This document shows positions 6,283 to 11,992 of a DNA stretch of 11,992 nucleotides, in pieces. A program made the position numbers and the translations under genes. Every line of letters starts with the position of its first letter. Position 1 is the stretch's first letter. The notes beneath the pieces are model-generated. The model had not been told where the DNA came from, ran no database searches, and was given only the letters and a program-made list of their open reading frames with translations. This DNA comes from Saprospiraceae bacterium (lineage in GTDB: Bacteria; Bacteroidota; Bacteroidia; Chitinophagales; Saprospiraceae). The stretch lies in contig JAHDBO010000017.1 of NCBI GenBank assembly GCA_020630355.1, positions 1 through 11,992 of the forward strand, read 5' to 3'.

Positions 6283-6313
6283 TCTGTTCTGTCATCTGTC
6301 TTCTTTTCTAAAT

Positions 6314-6346
6314 TTTGCGCAACGTTAGATTAACGTAATAAGTTTG
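6314..6346 (+). promoter_or_regulatory. Candidate distal ppk1 promoter with inverted repeat in its spacer
   Basis: TTTG (6314-6317), a 21-nt spacer and TAAGTTTG (6339-6346) fit the Bacteroidota promoter form. The spacer contains a perfect 6-bp inverted repeat ACGTTA-GAT-TAACGT (6322-6336), placed where a bound repressor would block RNA polymerase. It would leave a leader of about 120 nt before ppk1. Confidence 0.4.
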
Positions 6347-6384
6347 AATGCTTCCCCTCTTGTCTAGGAGCTAGTCTCAGAAAA

Positions 6385-6434
6385 TTTCGTTATTACTTTC
6401 GTTATGGCTACCATTGTAAGTTTTCATTTCGTTA
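6385..6434 (+). promoter_or_regulatory. Three direct repeats of TTTCGTTA upstream of ppk1
   Basis: TTTCGTTA occurs at 6385-6392, 6397-6404 and 6427-6434. The first two extend to TTTCGTTAT and start 12 bp apart, about one helical turn; the third starts 30 bp after the second and abuts the proximal -7 box at 6440. The spacing and position suggest an activator or repressor binding array; the factor is unknown. Confidence 0.4.
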
Positions 6435-6447
6435 CTTTGTAGCTTTG
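6414..6447 (+). promoter_or_regulatory. Candidate proximal ppk1 promoter
   Basis: TTG (6414-6416) and TAGCTTTG (6440-6447, an exact TAnnTTTG match) are separated by 23 nt, at the long end of the accepted range. The -7 box ends 25 nt before the ppk1 ATG, giving a short leader, which makes it the more natural of the two candidates by position. Confidence 0.42.
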
Positions 6448-6472
6448 GTGATTTGATTTAAAACAGGCGGAT

Positions 6473-8566
6473 ATGGAAGCAAATATTCCTCATATTCCTA
6501 GAGATATTAGTTGGTTGTCTTTTAATTATAGGGTGTTACAAGAGGCAAAAGACCCTGCCGTTCCTCTATTTGAACGGATTAAGTTCTTGGCAATTTATTC
6601 CAATAATCTGGATGAATTTTTCAAAGTACGGGTAGCGCATCAACGCAATCTTCTACAAGCAGGAAAGAAAGCTAAAAAAGGATTAGATGTTGCTCCCAAA
6701 CAAATTCTAAAAAAAATTCATAAAATAGTCAATAAACAACAGGAGGAGTTTAGTGATATTTTTGAAAATCAAATCATACCAGAGCTTAGGCGATATGATA
6801 TCAATATCAAGCGGCGCTTGGATTTGAATGAGGAACAGAAGCAATTTGTAGAAAGCTACTTTGAAGAGAATCTCTTGCCCTTCGTTCAGCCAGTGCTATT
6901 GTTGGGTAAGAAAATACGTCCCTTCTTAAATAACGCGGCGCTTTATTTGAGTGTACATTTGAAATGCAAAAAAAATAAGTCGGCCGAAAGCGACTATGCT
7001 ATTATCAAAATCCCTTCGGATTACCTGCCTCGTTTCATTGAGTTGCCCTCGCAGGATGGAGAAAAGAACATCATCATCCTAGATGATATTGTACGTCATT
7101 CGGTCTCTTGGTTCTTTCCTGGTTACGATATTGTAGATACTTATTCTTTTAAGTTGACAAGAGATGCCGAGTTGTACATAGACGATGAGTTTTCTGGAGA
7201 TTTGGTTCAGAAAATTAAAAAAAGCCTAAATAAAAGAAAGGTAGGGCCACCTTCTCGATTTGTATATGATAGGGAAATGTCCAATGCCTTGCTTGCATTT
7301 TTGACGGATACTTTTGAGTTGGACGAGGCGGATATTTTGAGAGAAGGGCGTTATCATAATAATTTCGACTTCTTTAGTTTCCCAGATTTTGGGATGCAGC
7401 ATCTAAAAAATAAACCCCTTCCGCCTTTAGCATATAAAGCACTGGAAGAATGTGAGGATATTTTTGCGGCAATTACAGAACAAGACCATTTGTTACATTA
7501 TCCCTATCAGGAGTACGAGTCGGTGATTCGGTTGTTTGAAACAGCGGCAAAAGACCCAAGGGTAACACATATAAAAATCGTACAATATCGGGTGGCGAAA
7601 AAATCCCGTATCATGAACGCACTTATGGAAGCGGCCAAAATGGGGAAGCAAGTGACCGTATTTGTAGAGGTGAAAGCCCGATTTGATGAAGAAGCCAACC
7701 TGCGTTGGGGAGAAAAACTGGAGGCTGCTGGTGTAAATGTACATTACAGTTTTCCTGGCTTGAAAGTCCACTCTAAATTGGCATTGATTAGAAGGGTAGA
7801 AGAGGGGCGGAACCATCTGTATGGGTATTTGAGCACGGGTAATTTTCACGAGACAACCGCCAAAATCTATTCTGACCATGGCTTGTTTACGGCGAATAGG
7901 CGCATCTTAAATGAAGTGGCGCGGGTTTTTACTTTTTTAGAAACGGTTCAGTTGCCCCAGTCAGACTTTGAGCACCTTTTGGTCGGACAATTCAATTTGA
8001 GGAATGGTTTGGTAGAAAGAATTGATAGGGAGATAAATTATGCTTTGTCGGGTATGCCTGCTCGAATGGTACTGAAGATGAATAGTTTGGAGGATAAGGA
8101 TATGATTATGAAACTCTACGAAGCAAGTCAAGCAGGGGTGGAAATCAAGCTGATTGTTCGAGGGATTTGTTGTCTAGTGCCTGGTGTCAAAGGTTGGAGC
8201 GAGAATATTGAGGCGGTTAGCATTGTAGACCGTTACTTAGAACATTCTAGGGTATTTTGGTTTCATAACAACGGGGAAGATGAAATTTACCTGTCTTCCG
8301 CTGATTTTATGAGAAGAAACTTGACCTATCGTATCGAAACGATATTCCCGCTTTTAGATGAGTCCGTCAAACAGATGGTCAAAGACCATATCAACCTTCA
8401 GCTTCAAGATAATGTAAAAGCAAGGCTCATCGACGAAGCGGCAAATAATATTTATCGTAAAAACAACATTGATTTGTTGATCAGAAGTCAAATAGAAACC
8501 TACTATTACATTCGTAGAAAATCAGAAGAAGAGGCAATGGAAGAGGAAGATTATCAAATTCCGTAG
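6473..8566 (+). CDS. ppk1: Polyphosphate kinase 1
   Basis: A 697-residue PPK1, close to the E. coli length of 688. The enzyme reversibly polymerises the gamma-phosphate of ATP into inorganic polyphosphate through a phosphohistidine intermediate. The family layout is complete: N-terminal domain (about 7-105) with SNNLDEFFKVRV and Asn45; head domain (about 106-315) with HNNFDFFSFPD; and two phospholipase-D-like catalytic domains (about 325-500 and 505-690). Catalytic His433 lies in KVHSKLAL (E. coli His435), the second His591 in HSRVFWF (E. coli His592), and the metal/phosphate Arg373 and Arg403 correspond to E. coli Arg375 and Arg405. The last residues are acidic (SEEEAMEEEDYQIP). The start is ATG 6473-6475. 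SixA lies upstream and an LptF/G permease 75 nt downstream on the same strand. Assignment is certain. Confidence 0.98.
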   Translation: MEANIPHIPRDISWLSFNYRVLQEAKDPAVPLFERIKFLAIYSNNLDEFFKVRVAHQRNLLQAGKKAKKGLDVAPKQILKKIHKIVNKQQEEFSDIFENQIIPELRRYDINIKRRLDLNEEQKQFVESYFEENLLPFVQPVLLLGKKIRPFLNNAALYLSVHLKCKKNKSAESDYAIIKIPSDYLPRFIELPSQDGEKNIIILDDIVRHSVSWFFPGYDIVDTYSFKLTRDAELYIDDEFSGDLVQKIKKSLNKRKVGPPSRFVYDREMSNALLAFLTDTFELDEADILREGRYHNNFDFFSFPDFGMQHLKNKPLPPLAYKALEECEDIFAAITEQDHLLHYPYQEYESVIRLFETAAKDPRVTHIKIVQYRVAKKSRIMNALMEAAKMGKQVTVFVEVKARFDEEANLRWGEKLEAAGVNVHYSFPGLKVHSKLALIRRVEEGRNHLYGYLSTGNFHETTAKIYSDHGLFTANRRILNEVARVFTFLETVQLPQSDFEHLLVGQFNLRNGLVERIDREINYALSGMPARMVLKMNSLEDKDMIMKLYEASQAGVEIKLIVRGICCLVPGVKGWSENIEAVSIVDRYLEHSRVFWFHNNGEDEIYLSSADFMRRNLTYRIETIFPLLDESVKQMVKDHINLQLQDNVKARLIDEAANNIYRKNNIDLLIRSQIETYYYIRRKSEEEAMEEEDYQIP

Positions 8567-8641
8567 TGGTCTTTTTCTGATAAATTCAGACAACGCTTCG
8601 GGCTTCCTATACGTTAAAATAAAGACAAAATCACCTCCAAT

Positions 8642-10363
8642 TTGATAAAGAAGATTGACAAGTTACTTTTAACAGGAGTCGTTCCACCTTTTATCATGAC
8701 TTTCAGTATCGCGCTGTTTGTCCTGATGATGCAAATGCTTTGGAAGGCGATTGACGACATCATGGGGAAAGGGGCAAGTATCTGGATGATATTGGAATAC
8801 TTGTTTTATTTGGCGATTCACTTGATACCAATGGCACTGCCACTGGCGGTACTGATGTCTACATTGATGGTGATTGGGAATTTGGCAGAACGATATGAGT
8901 TGTCTAGCATGAAGTCGGCAGGGATTCCTCTAGTGCGTATCATGCGCCCCTTGATGGTTTTTAGTTTTTCTGTGGCGGTCTTTGCTTTTTTTTGTGCAAA
9001 TAACTTGACACCAATTGCGACCTTGAAATTTAAGTCTCGCCTGCAGGATATGAAAAAACAGAAACCGACCTTATCCTTGGAAGAAGGGGTTTTTAACGAA
9101 GATTTCAATAAAGTTACGATTCGTATTGGCAAGAAAAATAAAGATGGAGAGCGTATAGAAGATGTCTTGATTTATGACCATGATGCTTCTATGGGCAAGG
9201 ATATGAATCGGATTATTGCGGAGAAGGGAAGGATGTTTTCGGATGAGGTAGAGCAGTTGTTCATCATGCAATTGGAGAATGGGACGCAATATCAAAGTGC
9301 CAAAAAAGCCAAAGGAAATGATTTGTCTCTGCCCTTTGTACGCACCAAATTCAAAGAATATACCAAGGTATTTGATCTAGGAGAGTTTGAAATCAAGGAG
9401 ACAGATGAGAATATTTACAAGAATCATCACGCTATGTTGAGCTCTAGACAGCTCTTAAATGCGATTGATTCTATCAATATTAAAACAGACGACCGGCTCA
9501 GTTCCTTAAATTCTTATATGGAGCCCTATTTCTATTTTTTAAAAAACAAAGATAGTTCGGAAGCTTTTGTTCCGATAGACTCATTTAGGATTATTCAAAA
9601 AAGAAATAAGATAATATCGGCTATTAAGCCAAAGGAAAAAATAGCTGGCCAAGAAGAGAATAGCGTTGCTATAGTCAATAAAAAACCTAAAGCAAGAAAA
9701 GCGCTTTTGAAGCAACAGGGCAATCAAAAATTTCAATCGAAGTCCACTTCAGAATTGTCGAAGTCGATTGCTGGAGGTAGAATAAGAAACGAGTTAACGG
9801 TGAGTAACGGGCAGAAAAAAAAGAAACCATTATTGGTTGATTTAGATACTTCATATACCAGAATTGAAGCCCATATATATGTGGAAGAAAAATCGAAGGC
9901 ATACAGAAAAGCGGCAGTTTTAGCGAGAGGCATCCGAAACCAAACCAACTTGACCACTTCCTCAATTGAACGTTTGAATAAGTCAAAAATCAAGCACCAA
10001 AACGAATTGTATCGCAAATGGACTTTGGCATTTGCCTGTTTTATGTTCTTGTTTATAGGTGCCCCAATGGGCGCAATTATCAGGAAAGGTGGGTTCGGTT
10101 TTCCTATTCTAGTATCTACCCTGTTTTTTGTGCTTTTTATCATTCTCCTTATTTCAGGGGACAAGCTGGCTCAAAAAGGCTTTTTGCACCCCGCTATTGG
10201 TGTGACTTTGCCTTGTCTGGTTTTGACGCCCGTGAGTATCTTTTTGACCTACAAAGCCTTGAATGATTCCAAAATACTGGACTTGGATGTGTATCTTGCG
10301 CCTATCAAAAAGTTTTTCAAAAGAAAGAAGACAATACCTAGCGATGCCACAGCAAGCGGATAA
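8642..10363 (+). CDS. LptF/LptG-family permease of the lipopolysaccharide exporter (YjgP/YjgQ)
   Basis: A 573-residue inner-membrane permease. With an LptB ATPase, this family extracts lipopolysaccharide from the inner membrane and passes it to the LptC/A/D bridge. Predicted membrane spans lie at about 16-34, 47-80 (probably two) and 101-123, then 459-480, 487-505 and 517-537. The cytoplasmic coupling helix ERYELSSMKSAGIP (83-96) and LEEGVFNED (146-154), at the start of the periplasmic beta domain, are family landmarks. The periplasmic part (about 130-458) is far larger than in the 350-370-residue proteobacterial proteins and includes a basic, low-complexity stretch at about 320-398 (KKKK at 392-395). 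No ATG exists between the upstream stop (8615-8617) and the first span, so TTG 8642-8644 is the best start. I cannot separate LptF from LptG here. The 3' end overlaps the PAP2 gene. Confidence 0.88.
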   Translation: MIKKIDKLLLTGVVPPFIMTFSIALFVLMMQMLWKAIDDIMGKGASIWMILEYLFYLAIHLIPMALPLAVLMSTLMVIGNLAERYELSSMKSAGIPLVRIMRPLMVFSFSVAVFAFFCANNLTPIATLKFKSRLQDMKKQKPTLSLEEGVFNEDFNKVTIRIGKKNKDGERIEDVLIYDHDASMGKDMNRIIAEKGRMFSDEVEQLFIMQLENGTQYQSAKKAKGNDLSLPFVRTKFKEYTKVFDLGEFEIKETDENIYKNHHAMLSSRQLLNAIDSINIKTDDRLSSLNSYMEPYFYFLKNKDSSEAFVPIDSFRIIQKRNKIISAIKPKEKIAGQEENSVAIVNKKPKARKALLKQQGNQKFQSKSTSELSKSIAGGRIRNELTVSNGQKKKKPLLVDLDTSYTRIEAHIYVEEKSKAYRKAAVLARGIRNQTNLTTSSIERLNKSKIKHQNELYRKWTLAFACFMFLFIGAPMGAIIRKGGFGFPILVSTLFFVLFIILLISGDKLAQKGFLHPAIGVTLPCLVLTPVSIFLTYKALNDSKILDLDVYLAPIKKFFKRKKTIPSDATASG

Positions 10364-11012
10364 CAGGTTCTTACTCAACCAAAACTGGCGGTTTTTTCTG
10401 CCTTACTGTTTGATGTTTTTGGCTTGTACGATTTACTTATTGGTTTGTAATCAAGGCGACCTCATCCTTTTCTTTAGTGAGAATAGAACAACTTTCGGAG
10501 ATACTTTTTTCAAGTATGCGACCAAGATAGGAGAAGAGCCCACCTATGTTTTGATTACCCTCACTTTGTTGTTTTTTTCCTTTAGGAAAGCCCTATTGTT
10601 TCCTTTGATTGGTATAGTGGTGACCCTTGTCTCCAATGTGACGAAGTCCTTTTATTTACATCAGCGCCCTTGGGCTTGGTTCAACGATAATGGCGGCCTC
10701 GAATCCATTAATTTTATAGAGGGTGTCCCCATTCACAAGGCGATGAGTAGCTTTCCTTCGGGGCATACTATGTCTGCCTTTGCCCTGTTTTGTATGTTGG
10801 CTTTGATTAGTAAAAATAAAAGATGGGGCTGGTTCTTTTTTAGTCTAGCATTTATCGTTGGTCTATCTAGGATATACCTTGTACAGCATTTTGTAAAGGA
10901 TATTTGGCTTGGTTCGATGATAGGCGTGTTTATAGCCATATCGCTTTATTTGCTACAAGATAAGATTCTTTTTAACCCTAATAAATGGTATGATAAGCGG
11001 ATTAAGGTTTAG
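10344..11012 (+). CDS. PAP2-family membrane lipid phosphatase
   Basis: A 222-residue integral membrane phosphatase of the PAP2 (type 2 phosphatidic acid phosphatase) superfamily. All three catalytic motifs are intact: K-x6-RP at Lys101-Pro109 (KSFYLHQRP), PSGH at 138-141, and SR-x5-H-x3-D with Arg176, His182 and Asp186. Hydrophobic spans lie at about 17-36, 66-80, 84-100, 143-157, 163-180 and 188-206, placing the motifs at one membrane face. Family substrates include undecaprenyl pyrophosphate, phosphatidylglycerophosphate and lipid A phosphate; the sequence alone does not choose. The start ATG 10344-10346 lies inside the end of the LPS-export permease gene (20-nt overlap, different frame), suggesting translational coupling and, by inference, an envelope-lipid role such as lipid A or carrier dephosphorylation. 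An earlier in-frame ATG at 10263 would add 27 residues read out of frame within the permease gene and is less likely. Confidence 0.9.
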   Translation: MPQQADNRFLLNQNWRFFLPYCLMFLACTIYLLVCNQGDLILFFSENRTTFGDTFFKYATKIGEEPTYVLITLTLLFFSFRKALLFPLIGIVVTLVSNVTKSFYLHQRPWAWFNDNGGLESINFIEGVPIHKAMSSFPSGHTMSAFALFCMLALISKNKRWGWFFFSLAFIVGLSRIYLVQHFVKDIWLGSMIGVFIAISLYLLQDKILFNPNKWYDKRIKV

Positions 11013-11067
11013 GGGGGAGTGTGCTGGCAAGCTAAAGACTAGAATGGTTACAAAACGACCTGCGTTT

Positions 11068-11086
11068 AACGGTTTCAACCGTTTTT
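11068..11086 (+). terminator. Probable terminator of the permease/PAP2 transcript
   Basis: AACGGTT (11068-11074) pairs with AACCGTT (11077-11083). Allowing a realistic loop, it is a 5-bp AACGG/CCGTT stem with TTTCAA in the loop, running into TTTTT (11082-11086). It lies 55 nt after the PAP2 stop. The stem is short, so efficiency is uncertain. Confidence 0.55.
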
Positions 11087-11094
11087 ACAGTCAA

Positions 11095-11110
11095 AATCGT
11101 TAAAACGATT
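11095..11110. repeat. Second perfect palindrome AATCGTT-AA-AACGATT
   Basis: AATCGTT (11095-11101) and AACGATT (11104-11110) form a perfect 7-bp inverted repeat with a 2-nt centre, only 8 nt after the preceding hairpin's T-run. Its symmetry lets it serve either strand, so it could assist termination of the convergent minus-strand gene or be a protein-binding site. Confidence 0.45.
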
Positions 11111-11183
11111 CAATTTTCCTTGCGCTTTGTGTCCCCACTATCAAAACGGTGGGCTAGATAACTCTAATTTTTTCTACCAAAAT

Positions 11184-11992
11184 CTATTCCTCCAAGGCCC
11201 TGATACAAGCTTCCCGAATTGCCCAGATTTCCTCGAAGGCGTACGGTAGGTTTTGCGCTTCAATCCAATGCATCAAATAGCCTTTATGAAGGATTACCTT
11301 GAACTCAGCGACATCTTCGACTGATATGTTTCGCTCTAGCAGCAAATCTTTTTCAATAAGAGAAATATCAGATTCAGGACGGGTATAGTCGTACCGTTGT
11401 TCATTGATTTTGAGGTAGCAGTGCGCTTCGGGTAGATGGTCGAGCTGATATTGGCGGAGTACTTTTCCGACGCCTTTAGTGTTGGATGCCTTCATTTTGT
11501 AAATACCTATTTGCAGTTGGACTTGTAAGAAGTGATGCGCTTGAGCGATATGCATTAATAAGGCGTGTTTGGAGCTACAAGTGCCCTTGCCTTCGCTCAA
11601 GACCAAAGAACAATCGCTACGATTGGTATTGCGCCCATAAGGAAGGTGCTGTACAAAACGTACCAATTCCCCCCAAGTCGTAATACCTTTTTGTATAAGC
11701 GTTTGAGTAGTTGTATCTTTTGATTTTAAAAGATAATCGTCCAAAGGATAGATTTGCTTATAACTAAGTATGACCTGATGACCATCAGGGTCGGCATAAG
11801 TACGACCATAACGATTCCAATAATCGTTTTTATTAGGAATGGTCGGTATGTTTTTTTGTTCTAATTGGTGAGTGTATGCGGCGAAAGCGGACTCGTTTTC
11901 AAAATAAAAAACAAGATTGTCATCCGCATCAAAAGTATGTGCTGGCAAGTCGGAAGAAGTAGTATATTCCAGATGCCAATCTAGCCCTCTTT
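11184..11992 (-). CDS. VOC half-domain joined to a transglutaminase-like domain (N terminus outside window)
   Basis: The frame is open to the right edge (268 residues visible), so the true start is outside; the TTG at 11946-11948 is not a credible start because the VOC strand pattern continues upstream of it (LDWHLEYTTSSDLPAH). The first 80 or so visible residues look like the second half of a VOC domain (vicinal oxygen chelate; glyoxalase/bleomycin-resistance fold): NLVFYFENESAFAAYTHQL, then RYGRTYADPDGHQVILSY. The usual metal-ligand Glu after DPDG is absent. The C-terminal part carries a transglutaminase-like triad: Cys in GKGTCSSKHALL (codon 11577-11579), His in LPEAHCYLKI, and Asp in QRYDYTRP. 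Such domains usually act as cysteine proteases or amidases. There is no sign of secretion in the visible part. I do not recognise a named gene; the enzymatic role is inferred from motifs. Confidence 0.75.
   Translation of the reverse strand, partial: RGLDWHLEYTTSSDLPAHTFDADDNLVFYFENESAFAAYTHQLEQKNIPTIPNKNDYWNRYGRTYADPDGHQVILSYKQIYPLDDYLLKSKDTTTQTLIQKGITTWGELVRFVQHLPYGRNTNRSDCSLVLSEGKGTCSSKHALLMHIAQAHHFLQVQLQIGIYKMKASNTKGVGKVLRQYQLDHLPEAHCYLKINEQRYDYTRPESDISLIEKDLLLERNISVEDVAEFKVILHKGYLMHWIEAQNLPYAFEEIWAIREACIRALEE

Larger units (their letters stand above)
6131..6472 (+). other. 342-bp sixA-ppk1 intergenic control region
   Basis: This gene-free stretch holds, in order: a stem-loop just after sixA; a pair of degenerate inverted 20-mers bracketing a tandem repeat (6161-6282); a promoter-like site with an inverted repeat in its spacer (6314-6346); three copies of TTTCGTTA (6385-6434); and a second promoter-like site close to the ppk1 start (6414-6447). 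I see no reading frame or tRNA in it. Its length and content suggest regulated ppk1 transcription. Confidence 0.55.

Noticed and set aside
6284..6299. Possible Pho box (CTGTCAT followed by CTGT) upstream of ppk1
   Set aside because: Only one CTGTCAT is present; the other CTGT words are 5 and 7 bp apart, not the 11-bp period of a Pho box, and they adjoin the REP-like repeat.
7493..7879. 128-residue minus-strand frame inside ppk1
   Set aside because: It lies wholly opposite the conserved catalytic region of ppk1, whose codons fully explain the sequence.
9733..10164. 143-residue minus-strand frame inside the LptF/G gene
   Set aside because: It is antisense to the low-complexity and membrane-span segments; no recognisable motif and no start context.
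11061..11110. Integron attC-like or recombination site
   Set aside because: The paired palindromes lack the conserved attC core sequences, and there is no integrase or cassette-like gene nearby.

Overview
The window reads as ordinary chromosome from a member of the Bacteroidota, with gene content that would suit a Saprospiria- or Cytophaga-like lineage, although no ribosomal RNA is present to fix this. The evidence is moderate AT-richness, few recognisable Shine-Dalgarno sequences, promoter-like sites of the Bacteroidota form (TTTG, about 19 nt, TAnnTTTG), TTG start codons, a long-form LptF/LptG permease and a WG-repeat protein. I see no transposase, phage, CRISPR or plasmid functions. I found no convincing undescribed multi-gene system; the interest lies in single genes and in intergenic control sequence.

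Left part (1-5483). The 3' half of pfkA (+) converges on a 20-cysteine four-helix-bundle copper-storage protein (-), with a long stem-loop between them. Next come an alpha/beta hydrolase of the non-haem haloperoxidase/arylesterase type (-), a 368-bp gap, and a WG-repeat protein followed by an RlmI-type 23S rRNA methyltransferase (both -, 38 nt apart, the methyltransferase starting at TTG). A transaldolase (-) ends in a clear intrinsic terminator. Directly upstream of it lies a non-coding gene, the small SRP RNA (4.5S, ffs), with a close match to a Bacteroidota promoter. The transaldolase has no visible promoter of its own, so it may depend on readthrough from ffs.

Right part (5630-11992). On the + strand are a SixA-type histidine phosphatase, a 342-bp control region with repeats and two candidate promoters, polyphosphate kinase 1, an LptF/LptG-family lipopolysaccharide-export permease with an enlarged periplasmic domain, and a PAP2 lipid phosphatase whose start overlaps the permease end by 20 nt. 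After paired palindromes, one of them a likely terminator, a minus-strand gene enters from the right edge. Its visible part joins a VOC (glyoxalase/bleomycin-resistance fold) half-domain to a transglutaminase-like Cys-His-Asp domain.

Functional links: pfkA and transaldolase belong to sugar-phosphate metabolism but are separate units. SixA and PPK1 both use phosphohistidine chemistry. LptF/G and PAP2 both concern envelope lipids and are probably translationally coupled. SRP RNA and RlmI serve protein targeting and ribosome modification.
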